A DNA stretch of 64,000 nucleotides, taken from assembly GCA_039583875.1 (NCBI GenBank), contig CM077163.1, positions 108,881,213 through 108,945,212 on the forward strand. Reading direction: 5' to 3'. The notes under the pieces are model-generated. The model did no database searches and was not told the DNA's origin. It worked only from the letters and a program-made list of their open reading frames with translations. Shown piece after piece: positions 31,778-43,592 of this stretch. The position numbers and the translations under genes are program-made. Position 1 is the stretch's first letter. Each line of letters opens with the position of its first letter. Source of the DNA: Platanthera guangdongensis (lineage: Eukaryota; Streptophyta; Magnoliopsida; Asparagales; Orchidaceae).

Positions 31778-32942
31778 TTCTGTCTTGCAGGGTAGTCTAG
31801 GTCCCCGTAAATACGATGGGATCTGGACAGTAGGTGGCTCAAGGCTAACTTGGAACAAGCGTCTGCAATAATAGATGTGCTACCTGTTGAGCATACTCAC
31901 TTTAAGCTACTAATGTGTTCTACCTGTGGGACTAAGACGATGACTCTCAAAATCCCAGGTAATTTTGATCAGTTCAAAGACTTGTGTCATAATGGATCCT
32001 CATTCAAAATATATATACTTATATATATCATCATATACAGATCCTTCTTTGTATATCAGTGTATGTATGCACGTCTAAGGATTGGTTAACTCGATGTATG
32101 CAAACCTTTACACCTCAATAAAGGGTTAACGAAGACATGTCGTTGTAAATCTCGACAACATACAATTGACATTAAGAAGACTTTGCAAAAACCTCAGTAA
32201 AATTCAAATAGATTGACTTTAGAATATACTTGTATTTATCATTCTTTTTATTGACTTGACATCGGAAAATTTCTAAAATATTGCAAGCTTCTCAAATGTG
32301 AAAATCCCTAGTCAAGAGACCCCTCAATTTCGAATCAGATAAATAGTATCAGAAGCCGAATTAATCAAATCTCCTGAATCCCGCCGAATTTGACAAAGCC
32401 GAATCAGTCAAATACCGCAAGACCCTTCGCATTCTTGACAAATTTCGCCGAATCGTTTAAATCCCGCAAAACCCTTCACCTTCCTCACAACTCCCGCGTC
32501 ACGCTGCAGCAAGTACCCCGACACCCTGGTGACCACAGTGGGAGCTTCGCCGATTCTTCCCGCAAGAACTCTCCCGACAACTCGCAGGAGCTTCGCCGAT
32601 TCTCCGCAACCCGCAGGAGTTCTTCCGCCGATTCGCAGCAGCTCGTGAGGTCTCCTCCTAAGCTCTCGCTAGGGTCTCGCAAAGTTCTCTTCGAAAGGAT
32701 CCCGACGACTCTCGCCGAAACCCGCAGCCCTCCGACGCTCTCGGAGAAGTGAGCGAATCGCTGCTGTGTTTCCCACAGGATACTCTTCCTTCCACCGAAG
32801 ATCTTCCCGAAGCTCATCAACTCTCTTCCGTGTAAGCCCTTAGGTAACCTTCTCCTCACTCGCACTTGGACGCGCTCACTAGTGATGCTTTCTTTTTGAA
32901 TGTTCACTAATGCTTAGAGTAGGGCTTCTCTCTAGATCTTCA
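31778..32942 (+). other. C3 interval replacing pol, upstream of ORF3
   Basis: The first ~60 bp still align with the start of pol (a damaged protease active-site region near 31825). From about 31850 to 32300 I recognise nothing; it is AT-rich with no long frame. From 32300 to 32760 words such as TTCGCCGAATC, TTCGCCGATTC (three times) and CTCGCCGAA recur, resembling half-units of the C3 LTR hairpin array. No convincing TATA box is seen close to the ORF3 start. Confidence 0.6.
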
Positions 32943-35234
32943 ATGGCTCCAAGGACTACTGCAGGCTTGATTTCTGGCTACGAGCTGGTTCGCACTGGAT
33001 TCTCTCGTGCCTCGGACGAGTTTCGGAATATCATTCTCATGCTGGAAGAGGCCGGGCTAACCTTCATATTGGAGCACCCTTGCAAAGTCCTGGATAAAGA
33101 GGTGCTGGAGTTCTTCTCTACCGCAAGACTCCGAGATAGAGACTCCATCATCAAGAGCAAGGTGGCTGGGACAAAAGTAAAGATGTCTGCCAGTAAGCTA
33201 ACTCGCTACCTGCAGCTCTCAAGTTCGGAGCAGGAAGATTATCTGGAGGACGAGGACAAAGCCAGAACCCTCTTGTTCTGCGGTCTTCCAAGAGGCACTC
33301 GATCAGTAAAGAGAAAAGAGATGAATGAAGAAGGGAAGCTCCTATCTGACGTCATAGGAAAAGTACTCATCTGCAAGATAGGCTCCCATGATCATATCTC
33401 CGGAGATATGTTCAAAATTCTCATAGTTGTGGTCTGCCGAAAGAGGTTCAACTGGGGGGAGTTGCTGTTCCAAAAGATCAAGGACACTCTGGGCACTCCA
33501 AGCTTCGGCCGCATCATTAGTCTATATCTCAACCAGCTCAACGGAGACAAATTCGACATGAGCAAAGGAGTTCCTCTCCATTACTTGAAAAAGATGGATG
33601 CTACTGTGTTTGATCGATGGGAGCGGCGCATCGGGCAGCCTGCTGTGGAAGAGCAAGAGGAAGTATCTCCAGCAGCCTCCCCCGGTGAAATTCCTGATAC
33701 TGTGACTGCAGGAATCGAGGGGGAGACTCTACCCTCTCATATGGATATAATATCTGACATCGCCCAGGTTGCCAGGGATGCGGTGGCCGAAGTTCATGAA
33801 GAAAGTGAACCTGGGTTGGAGGATGAGGAGGTCTTGAATAGAAACACTCAAAGAACTGAAGCTGAAGCACTGGACACTGCTGATCAAGAAGTGGAAGAAG
33901 CTGCTGATATGGATGAATTTTTGGATGAGGACGGAGAGGACGATGAGAATGAGGACCATGAAGTGTTGGAGACTCCGGATCCCGTTGAACCTCCATCTGA
34001 TAAGTCTGCACCAGTGGAGGGGGAGTTTGATAAACCTCAAGAGGCCGCCAACATTCCTTCTATAGAGGCTGTGATTGTATCCAGGTCTACCGATGCATCT
34101 GCTGCAGAGCACGAGCAAGGGCAAGAAGTACCTCAGACCATACCGTTGCGAGATGAGCTGGCCACTCACACCATCAATGTCATTCAAGGAATAGTGAACG
34201 AGCTTAAAGATTCTTTTGATACAGCTCAGAAAACACTGCTGAAAAAGATCAAGACTTCTGAAGATCTCATGCTTAAAAATATGGTAGAGATCAACCACAA
34301 ACTGGATGTGATGGAGAAGAAATTCGAAGAAAAGTATAACGCGGCCGGCGAAGCTGTCACACTGTTAATGGCCGGCTTGAAAAAGAATACTGATACTCAG
34401 GCTGTTGTCAATCAGAACGCACACGTTGTAGCCAACAATATTCAGAAATTTGATGGTAATATGGTCACTTTAAATACAAATCAGCAGGCCCTAATCACTG
34501 AATTCAGCAAGACAACTAAGCATATTGATGATTCTCTGCACTCATATGCCAATTGCATAGCTGACGAAGCCAAAAAGGGGTAGAAGGAGTATATCGCTAA
34601 GCTGGCCGAGCTCCAAGAAAGCATGGATGCAAACTTTGCACAATCAAGCAAATACGTCTATGAGAGTTACTGGTGGATGCTACAACAGGCACTGGGCACG
34701 TTAGGCGTCGTCCTACCTGACCAACCTGCCGGTATTCAGGTTCCTGAGACTTCTAAGGCTGCTGAGGATGTAAGTACAAGTGCTGCAGAAATTTTCACTG
34801 ATGAAGCTGATGCTAGGGCCATCTCCAAATCTAAGCTGAGGAGTATGTTTGACCAGGAGGCTTTAGCTAAAGCCAGGGGAAAGAGGAAAGTTCAGGAAGG
34901 GACATCCAAGGAGACACAGGCTGCAAAGAGAATTCGAATGAATGAGGAGGATGTACGAAATGAAAGGTGGAGTCCAGTTTCAAGGAACATCATCTTAGAC
35001 ACCTTCCGGCTGTACGAAAGAGGAGAGATCAATCGAAATGAAGCATATAGCCAGTAAGAATGGGAAACGCACAAAGCATTTGAAGCGAAACGCAACATCT
35101 TTTTCAGAAACAACAAGGATCCAGACAAAGTTGCTCCTCCTAGGTACTACCCGAAGCCCAAGGAATACATGGAAAGGCAAAGCAAAAAGTACTTGGCTCA
35201 AACTCTTAAGGGTGACGTAGCTAAGGACAAATAG
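32943..35234 (+). CDS. C3 ORF3: third protein downstream of the pol position
   Basis: ATG at 32943 (MAPRTTAGLISGYELV) was chosen over the in-frame ATG at 32910 because E1 ORF3 also starts MAP. The frame is open for 546 codons to a TAG at 34581-34583 and continues in frame, with one further stop (TAA, 35055-35057), to TAG at 35232-35234. Regions: conserved N-terminal part (residues ~1-230: KEVLEFFSTARL, LLSDVIGKVLICK, FGRIISLYL), acidic linker (~240-400), helical coiled-coil-like part (~410-540), and a C-terminal part with WSPVSRNIIL and PPRYYPKPKEYMERQ. I see no signal peptide, transmembrane segment or enzyme motif. Unknown function. Confidence 0.82.
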
Positions 35235-35479
35235 TCATTATTTTATAGCTGGTCACTGTGTCTTAAGAACGTTTAATGATTATTACTGTCATATGAACAA
35301 TTCTGAATTATATGTGAATATATTTCTCTTGGTATATATATATATTTTTGAATGTGTGAATGACTCAAGTCCTGTTCTGATTGCATATATTCCCGTGTGT
35401 TGCATATTTAATTTTTAAATGCTATAATTATTATTTGATAGGTGTTATTCATCTTAGCTAGTAGGGTTTTGGCTTCGTC

Positions 35480-35493
35480 AAATAGGGGGAGAT
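35480..35493 (+). other. C3 polypurine tract
   Basis: AAATAGGGGGAGAT directly before the 3' LTR start at 35494, the same as in E1. The 245 bp between ORF3 and this tract are AT-rich with no recognised feature. Confidence 0.85.
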
Positions 35494-37069
35494 TGTTGGG
35501 TATTGTATCCACGATTACCTAGATTTGAGGAAGCCCCCTGTCAAGCTAAGATGAATTCACAATGTATTTGATGAAACATTTTAAGTTGTACTTGCAGTTC
35601 CTCCACGCTAAGTGCACACCAATGTCAGGGTGCAGTAGGTCAATATACACGGGTCTGCACGACGTAATCCCTCGTTGAGCAGATCAGTGTGTTGGCCTAT
35701 GTGTACTCTCTCTATTGGAGTGCACTTACTTTCAAGTACAGGGTCGCTCATATGCAAGAGAAGACAAGGAGCACAGAGGATCAAGGAGCAACTCCTGGGG
35801 TGGAAGACGAAAAATCTTCCAAGGCAAATTCGACGAGAATCACCAAGTGATTCTCGCCGACTCCTTCTGGCCATCTCAAAATGGTGCCAAGTAAGATTCG
35901 GCGAGAATCAATTGTAATTCCCGCCGAACCAGTGGCCAAGCAGCCCTTGTACTCAAAGTAAAATTCGTTGAGAATCGATAAGTGATTCGACGAGAATCAC
36001 AAACGATTCTCGACGAATCGTCGAGAATCACTTGGTGATTCTCGCCGATTCGTCGAGAATCGTATGCGATTCTCGCCGAATTTTCCTTGGCATTTTCTCT
36101 GGAATTTCCTGAACCAGATTCTGCCTTTGGATCAGTTTGAACCGGATTTCGGGGTTATACCTGTGGGTCCCACAACGGTCAAATTTGTTGTATCTACAGG
36201 GTATAAATACATGGGTATTTTGAACAGTAAATCCACGGATAAGAGAGAAAGAAAACCGAGCCACGACGTAACCCTAAATTCGCGAAATTGCTCCGCTCCG
36301 CCGCCGCCGCTCGCGTCAAGTGGTCGCCGCTGCTGATCGCTCTTCTTCCCGATCTCCGCTGACAGAAGCTTAGCAAAGCTTGAGTCTCACGCGTCTATCC
36401 GGAGATCTCTTGTCTCTCGATGTGTTGACCGGGAAAAACTCCCCCGTCCGAATCGATCGAGACGACTGATCCTAGAGTGACCGTTGGTAGACCTAGCTTG
36501 CTTCACTACGAAGTTTAGATCTCCAAGTTCAGCAGCCGCTCTTCATCGTAGCCGCCGATCCCGAAGCTAGCCGCCGCTCGTGTGCCGCCGCCGGTTCCGG
36601 GGAGATCTTCTCCAAGAGAGACCGAGGTTGTAGACTCTTCATCGACTTCAAGAACACGTCGTCGAACGAAGAGGAACACCGTAGTCTCCAAAAGAAGTTT
36701 GTATCTCGTGTACATTCTATATTTTCTTTTGTTGTAAAGGAACTTTTGTTCCGTGTTGTAAGGGTTGGGTGCAACCCGTTTTGTGGGAGTGTTGACTCTC
36801 ACGTGTGGAAGGGCTCCTTCCGTTAGTGAAGGGATTGGATTTCAATCCCGTTGGAGAAGTGACCGAGTCGTCCCTTGTTGGGGAGATAGGTCGAAGGGGG
36901 AAAGTGGATGTACCCAAGTCGGGGAACCACTATAAATTTGCTGTGTATTCTGTGTGCTGTGCTTGTTGTTTTTATTGTGCAGGTACATCCGTAAATTCCG
37001 CAAAAGAACCACACGTCACCTATTCCCCCCCCCCATAGGTGCACATAGCTGACACTAGGTGGACTTTCA
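35494..37069 (+). repeat. C3 3' LTR
   Basis: 1,576 bp, start TGTTGGGTATTGTATCC, end GGTGGACTTTCA, followed by TGGAG. Nearly identical to the 5' LTR except for two missing hairpin units (equivalent of about 28850-28915) and scattered single changes. This indicates a recent insertion. Confidence 0.95.
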
Positions 37070-37074
37070 TGGAG

Positions 37075-37429
37075 TGCGTGTCCACCGAAACTATAGGGTG
37101 GAGCATCCTGTTCTGCAGCCGCCTGCGTTGCCTCCACCACCACAGCCTCAGCAATTTCAACAACCTGAAGGGCGTCGTGGGCTGGTGTGCTTCTAATTCA
37201 ACCAGCCATGTCACATCCAAGATTTCTGCCTGCAGTTATTTGGGAACATCCCTCCCGCTCTTACTCCAGCAGCTCCTCGAGGGCGTTGTCACATACGTGG
37301 TCGGGGACGAGGACCGCGAGGAGGTGACCCCGGCCCTGCTAGGGATCAGGTGTACGTGCTTGACATGGCGCAGGAACGGAATCCCCAAGATGTGATTCCA
37401 GGTATGATTTAGTTAATTAACAAATTTTC
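37075..37429 (+). pseudogene. gag: G4 Gag 3' part and zinc-knuckle remnant
   Basis: Continuation of G4 gag after C3. It has a Pro/Gln-rich linker, then a damaged CCHC knuckle near 37186-37228 (cysteine, Asn-Gln-Pro, His and the last cysteine recognisable). A Gly/Arg-rich stretch and DQVYVLDMAQERNPQDVIPG follow, which in gypsy elements leads into protease. The sequence then jumps directly to the end of Pol near 37425. Confidence 0.7.
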
Positions 37430-37744
37430 ATGGCGTATCGATTGGAATTACCGCCCGAGCTGGAGAACCTCCATGATGTGTTCCATGTGTCGTCGCTTCG
37501 AAAGGCGCTATTGCGGTCCGATCAATATACCCCCTTTACTGATGGTGTTGTGGAGTCCGATAGGTCTGTGCGACTAGAGCCGGTGCGGATTGTAGATAAC
37601 GAAACGAGAATATTGTGCTGTAAAAGTGTTCCCTTGGTGAAGGTGTTATGGTCTAATCATGGGAAGGAGGAGTACACATGGGATCCAATGGATTTTATGC
37701 AACAACGCTACCCGGAGTTGTTTGCTCAAGGAAATTTTATTTAA
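37425..37744 (+). pseudogene. pol: G4 C-terminal end of Pol
   Basis: An open frame of about 104 codons: AYRLELPPELENLHDVFHVS, then VRLEPVRIVDNETR, VKVLWSNHGKEEYTWDP and MQQRYPELF. This is the integrase C-terminal region of plant gypsy elements. No chromodomain follows. Everything from protease to the integrase core is deleted upstream. The 87 bp to the 3' LTR hold no recognised feature beyond purine-rich words. Confidence 0.85.
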
Positions 37745-37831
37745 AAGCATATTGTATTTTTTGTTATGCTTTTCTCCCCATAGCCTAAGCCTTATTTCGG
37801 GGATGAAATCTTTTATTTTGTTTATAGGATT

Positions 37832-40800
37832 TGTAACATCCCGAATCGCACTAGGCCCCTCGTGTGTGTTTTTGAGTTAGGAGAGCTGAATAGGGTTCAT
37901 GGGGAGTGCTGACAACAGGGCAGCACATGTGAAAAGGAGGAGAAATCAGTCAAGCAGAGGACACGGGTAGAGACACGGGCGTGTCGCTACCCGTGGGGGA
38001 GTGGCCGACTCTCGAGTCGATGACTCGAGTATGTCCAGAGAAGGACACGGGAAGTGACACGGGCGTGTCACTACCCGTGTGAAGTGACACGAGTAGAGAC
38101 ACTGGACTATCCCAACCCGTGTGCGTGTGCGTCAAGTTGAACTCAACGAGGCGTATCGAGATCGACAAGGTGTGTTGACATCGTATGACACTGGTAGTGA
38201 CACGGGCGTGTCCCTACCCGTGTGTGTCGAGTTACACTCGACAGGGCGTGTCGATACTGACGAGGTGTGTCGACATCATATGACACAGGTAGCGACACAG
38301 GCGTGTCCTACCCGTGTGTATCGAGTTACACTCTACACAGCGTGTCGAGATTGACGAACTACGTGTCGAGATCGACGAATTGTATGACATGGGTAGCAAC
38401 ACGGGCATGTCCCTACCCGTGTGCCATTATGACGAGTTAAGTTCGTCGAAATGTATCCAGAGAAGGACCCGGTCAGGGAACACGGCCGTGTCATGTGGAC
38501 ACGAGTCGGGACACGGGCGTGTCCCTACCCGTGTCAAGTATTGAACCGACACGGAAACTATCGTTGCCATTTCGCCCAAGCAGGACACGGGTAAGGACAC
38601 GGGCGTGTCCCTACCCGTGTAACCTTTCATATATAAAGGGAAGAGAAAACCCTAGCCGTTTTCATGCTCACTTAATCCATATTTTCTGAGAGAAACTCCT
38701 GTTGACAGAAGGAAGTTGCTGGATCTAGTTGTAGAAGAGAAGATATGTCGTCGCCATGAGGGAGAAGATGCCGCCAAGAAGAGTTACACGATCCATGGCC
38801 GGAAATAGTGGAAATGCCGGAAATGAGGTGAGTTTCCTACCCTCTCCCTTGGTGCTAGATGTGTAGATATATAGGCGAGATGTCGACTCGGTGGAGTCTT
38901 GACATGTGAGAAGATGTTTTTTCTCTAGGATGAGGCCGATCTAGGGCTTGTTCCCTTGGTTAGTGGTGTCTTCAACCTATCTGATCTTCTATGTGGAGAT
39001 GGGGGATGGTTTCGTGAAGAGTAAAGGCCTCATGAGGGTGAATAAGGGAGGAGGAAATTTCTGGAGGAGATTTGAGAGGATCGACTTGAGGAGGAAGATG
39101 AACCGATGTTGTTCGTTCCGCCTCAAGATGCGTGTTGAATCTGTATTCTGGGCACAGTGATCGTTTAGGCCATTTTCATGAAGGATATGGCCAGATCTGG
39201 GCTTTCGACTAAACATGAACATTGACGCCCTTGCAAATACCTTTCCAACGAGTTGCTGCACGACTTCAGGCGACATAAGTAGCCACGGGAAAGTCTGAAC
39301 AAAAATGGTGTTCAATAAATCCTGCATGCAGAAATTGTGTTCTGTACGCAGCGGACCTCAAGGCTAGTTTCTAATAGGAGACATTCAAATATGGGTTGAG
39401 GTCTGAATACGAAGGTTGTACCCCTTGGAAAGATCTTTCCATCGAGGGGTTACATGTCTTCACCGGATTATTGTAGCTTCGGGAATCGTCGGTCGAAGTT
39501 GTTGCCCAGATTTACTCTGCACCTAAATTCTAGGCTTATATAATATGGATTTGGATTCGGTGGAATTAATATTGCAAGTTACTTGTCTTGGATGAACTCT
39601 TTTATGTTTAATCATTTTAGTTGCATGATTGATGAAGTTTATTAATTAGATTTCATATAATCCAATTGTGAAGCAAGCTTACTTAAACGAATTGACTTGA
39701 TAGAAATTGATAGATGGTTATTTATGCGCATCATGTTTATAATATGTTGTTATCCTTTGGAAAGATTGAAGGATCTTTATACGCGCATCATGTTTATAAT
39801 ATGTTGTTACTTTTGGAAAGATTGATAGATATTTATATGCGCATCATGTTTATATTATGTTGTCATCATTTGGAAAGTCATGTAGAAGAATAAATTATGG
39901 CCATGAGTATGTTTTATTAATGAAATGAGTTTAGTAGTCCAATACTTAGAGCGTCGTCTCCCTACGGCTAGTATTGTGAGAGGATCTAAGTGCGGTGTTG
40001 ACCGTCACTTGTTTGGTTTGTGTTGAGATAAGGTATGGATGGATGGTTGGGCTGTGTCCTCGTGCTTACTTCTGAGGCCCATTCCATGTTATGGCGATGA
40101 GGCATTTGCATGCGGTGTGAGTCGACACGTGGTGTCGTAATCCTGGGTTAAGGATAGTGTGGCAGGTCTACGGGCTCGCCGATTGTCACACCGGCGAGAG
40201 TTGACAGTTAGGCTTTGGGCAGTTAGGTTGTGTCCTCAGTGTTCACGTCCCGGGGCCCCTTCCATGCCAAGTGAACGGTTGGGCTGTGTCCTCGTGCTTA
40301 CTTCCGAGGCCCCTTCCGGGTCACACAAGGCCAGTTCGGGCTGTGTTCTTGGTGCACATCTACCCAAGACCCTGCTGGGCCATAGTACGCATGGGCTCTG
40401 CTGTTGTGTTCTTAGCATTGAGGCGTACGGAGGCCAAGTTTAAGTAGTGTGGATACCCGCTAGTAGTAGAAGTGCCCATTCTACTGTCACCGCCTGGCCA
40501 CGGCGGCAGATGCTTGAGAGGTTAGCTACCTACTCGAAAAGTGGGAACTACAGTCTGTGTCGACATAGCAGTTGCATGTGTGTGAGCATGGGTGAGTCAT
40601 TGCATAGCATACATAGCATTTCATAACATTGCACAACAAGATCCTCATCGTATAAGTTTGTATGGGCACTCTTATACGATGAGTTACCTTTATGTAACCT
40701 GATCCTTAACTTATAAGTTTGTATGGGCATTCTTATAAGTTAAGTTACTTTCCTACTGTTACTTATACATGTTAGTTTGCTATAGCTCTTAAATGTCTAC

Positions 40801-41386
40801 TAGATCATATTATTGTTACTCTTACACTATTGCCATGTGCTTGTACTTCTTTTACTTGCACATATATATTACCCTTGTTCCCTCTCTCCGCCTGGTGCCG
40901 AGGAGTCGCTGGGGGAGCGGTTGTGAATCCACAAAGTCATTTTGACTAACGGTTGCTACGTCTTATTTTTTTAGGAGGTCACGCCACAGGTAGGGCAACC
41001 GCAGACTACGCAGTAGGACAGCCAGGCCAGGACGATAAGTCCTGAAGTGACGGTGTCGTCAATACCGTCGGTCACAGATGTGAGTGTAGAGAGGTTTTGA
41101 TGTAGCCCTTTTTTGGGCAATTTCTATAGCTGTACTCTGATTTGTAGAAGCATGTTTTAGCTTCTCTCTTATTGTACTATTTGGACTTATATGTTTAGTG
41201 TGGATTGACTTCTCTTGCTTATATTTTGGTTGGGTTGGCATGTTTTATTGATATTGTTGCAGCCGGCGGAATAGGCGTCTTATGGTACAGGTTAGCCCGT
41301 GTGCTAATGCTACCGCAAGGCGGCTGATCCGGGCATAAGACCCCCCTTCGTGCCGTGTTTTGGGATGCAGGAGGAAGGGTCTTACA
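37832..41386 (+). repeat. G4 3' LTR
   Basis: Starts TGTAACATCCCGAATCGCAC and ends AAGGGTCTTACA, 3,555 bp. Same internal layout as the 5' LTR: palindrome array 37957-38622, TATA box 38630-38637, 57-bp units near 39727-39845, 'gggctgtgtcctcg' units 40045-40390, twin stem-loops 40644-40744. Confidence 0.92.
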
Positions 41387-41933
41387 TGCTGAGCACACAT
41401 TTTCGCGACTGGCTCACTTGAAACACGTCGTGCACACTAGGTAAATTTGCTGGCAAACGCAGCATGTAAGATGATACACCAATAGGTTCAACAACTTTGA
41501 AAGGTCCCACATACCTCGGTTACAACTTATGATTCTTACCAAACCTTTTAACTACAAACATCGGGGAAATATTGAGAAACACCAAGCCCCCTATAGCAAA
41601 CTCCAAATTAGACCTATGTCGATTGGCATTCTTCTCATATCATTCCTGCGATATCTGAAGCTTGTCACCAAGTCTGCATGATCGGCCTTTACTTGCTTGC
41701 ACGTAAAATATTCTGAAACAAACTTTGTTATATCACCTTTCATTCTGAACCACCAGGCGATCTACTTCAAATCTTGGTACATCTTAGTTAAACCTGGGTG
41801 GTAGGAAACACTGGAACCATGATCCTCACTGCACAACTTAACTCGAATATATTCAACATTAGGGATGCAAAATCTACTACGGTACATCAAGGTACCCACA
41901 TCATCGATCGAAAAATCTGGCAACTCTCCTTTC
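41387..41933 (-). pseudogene. pol: G3 integrase remnant, catalytic core missing
   Basis: The minus strand has the integrase zinc finger (SVSYHPGLTKMYQDLK ... FVSEYFTCKQVK). It goes directly into the C-terminal domain (FAIGGLVFLNISPMFVVKRF, PRYVGPFKVVEPIGVSSYML, LPSVHDVFQVSQSRK). The DDE catalytic core that should lie between is deleted. Stops are present. The gene continues at 23968 beyond G4 and is bounded on the right by C4. Confidence 0.8.
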
Positions 41934-41938
41934 TCAGT

Positions 41939-43592
41939 TGAAAGTCCACCTAGTGTCAGCTATGTGCACCTATGGGGGGGGAATAGGTGACGAGTAGCGC
42001 TTTTGCAGAATTTACGAATGTACCTGCACAATAAAAATAAAAAGCACAGCACACAGAATACACAGGCAATTTATAGTGGTTCCCCGACTTGGGTACATCC
42101 ACTTTCCCCCTTCGACCTATCTCCCAACAAGGGATGACTCGGTCTCTTCTCCAACAGGATTGAAATCCAATCCCTGCACTATCGGAAGGAACCCTTCCAC
42201 ACGTGAGAGTCAACACTCCCACAAAACGGGTTGCACCCAACCCTTACAACACGGAACAATCGTTCCTTTACAACAAAAGTAAATATAGAATGTACACGAG
42301 ATACAAACTTCGTTTGGAGACTACGGTGTTCCTCTTCGTTCGACGACGTGTTCGTGAAGTCAACGAAGAGTCTACAACCTTGGTCTCTCTTGTAGAGGAT
42401 CTCCCTGGAACCGGCGGCGGCAACACGAGCGGCGGCTAGCTTCGGGATCGGCGGCTATGATGATGAGCGGCTGCTGAACTTGGAGATCCAAACTTCGTAG
42501 CGAAGCTAGCTTGGTCTTCCAACGGTCACACGAGGATCGGTCGTCTCGATCGATTCGGACGGGGAAGTTTTTCCCGATCAACAAATCGAGAGACAAGAGA
42601 TCTCTGGATAGATACGTGAGACTCAAAGCTTTGCTAAGCTTCTGTCGCCGGAGATCGAGAAGAAAAGCGATCAGCAGCGGCGACGGACTAGCGCGAGCGG
42701 CGACGGATGCGGCGGAGCTATTTCGCGATTTTAGGGTTTGCTCTGCTCGGCTTCTTTCTGTCTAGGTATTCCGTTCAAAATACCCGTATATAAATACTGT
42801 AGATGCTTTCCAAAATGACCGTTGTGGGACCCACAAGCTGAATCCCTAAGTCCCGGTCCAGAATCTTAACAGCGGCAGAATCCGGTTCAGGAAGTTCCAG
42901 AAAAACGCCCAAGTCAAAATCGATGAGAATCGAAAGTGATTCTCGCCGAGTTGCCGGGAATCAAAGGTGATTCTCGACGATTCGGCGAGAATCAAAGATG
43001 ATTCTCGTCGAATTTGCCTTGGTTGCACGCACTGCTTTAGGCCAGGTCGAGACGGTGAGAATCAACCAGTGATTCTCGACGATTCGACGAGAATCACTAG
43101 TGATTCTCGCCGAATCGGCGAGAATCACTTGGTGATTCTCGTCGATTCTTACTTAGAAGCAGAGGTGCTTGCTTAGAAGTGGCTGGGTCGAGTTCGGCGA
43201 TAATCAACTTCTGATTCTCGACGAATCGGCGAGAATCACAAGTGATTCTCGTCGATTTAAACTTAGACGAATTTTCGTCTTTCCACCAATGAGGTGCTCC
43301 TTGACCCATCCTTGCTCCTTGTCTGCTCCTGCATATTTACAGCCCTGTGCTTGAAAATAAGTGCACTCCAATAGAGAGAATACACGTAGGCCAACACACT
43401 GATCTGCTCAACGAGGGATTACGTCATGCAGACCCGTGTATATTGACCAACTGCACCCTGACATTGGTGTGCACTTAGCGTGGAAAAACTGCAAGCACAA
43501 CTAGAAAGATTTTATCAAATACATAGTCTATTGACCTTAGCTTGTCCAGGGGCTTCTTCAAATCAGGTACATTGTGGATACAATACCCAACA
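41939..43592 (-). repeat. C4 3' LTR
   Basis: 1,654 bp, plus-strand ends TGAAAGTCCACC and ATACCCAACA. Hairpin array 42918-43260; TATA-like TATTTATATA on the minus strand at 42795-42786; G tract 41974-41981. It lacks one hairpin unit present in the 5' LTR. Confidence 0.94.

Larger units (their letters stand above)
28492..37069 (+). mobile_element. C3: pol-less Sirevirus-like copia element carrying ORF3
   Basis: 8,578 bp, flanked by the perfect duplication TGGAG (28487-28491 and 37070-37074). Order: 5' LTR 28492-30130, primer-binding site, gag, a ~1.1-kb stretch without pol, ORF3 (32943-35234), polypurine tract, 3' LTR 35494-37069. The sequence passes from the first protease codons (about 31820) to non-coding DNA, so integrase, RT and RNaseH are all missing. 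The LTRs are of the same family as C4. Any movement would need enzymes from a relative. Confidence 0.93.
23969..41386 (+). mobile_element. G4: pol-deleted gypsy element with 3,555-bp LTRs
   Basis: 5' LTR 23969-27523 and 3' LTR 37832-41386 are both exactly 3,555 bp and closely similar. Excluding C3 (28492-37069 plus one duplication), the internal part is only about 1.7 kb: primer-binding site, gag, a knuckle remnant and the last ~105 codons of Pol. Protease, RT, RNaseH and the integrase core are missing. Long LTRs and the Pol tail suggest the Tekay/Del group. Candidate duplications are cgcta (23964-23968) and tgctg (41387-41391), matching at 3 of 5 bases. It is inserted in G3 integrase. Confidence 0.88.

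Noticed and set aside
32910..32942. Upstream ATG for C3 ORF3
   Set aside because: E1 ORF3 starts with MAP at the position matching 32943, and the 11 extra codons have no counterpart.
37425..37831. Chromodomain at the end of G4 Pol
   Set aside because: The frame stops soon after the YPELF tail; no aromatic-cage or chromodomain-like sequence follows before the LTR.
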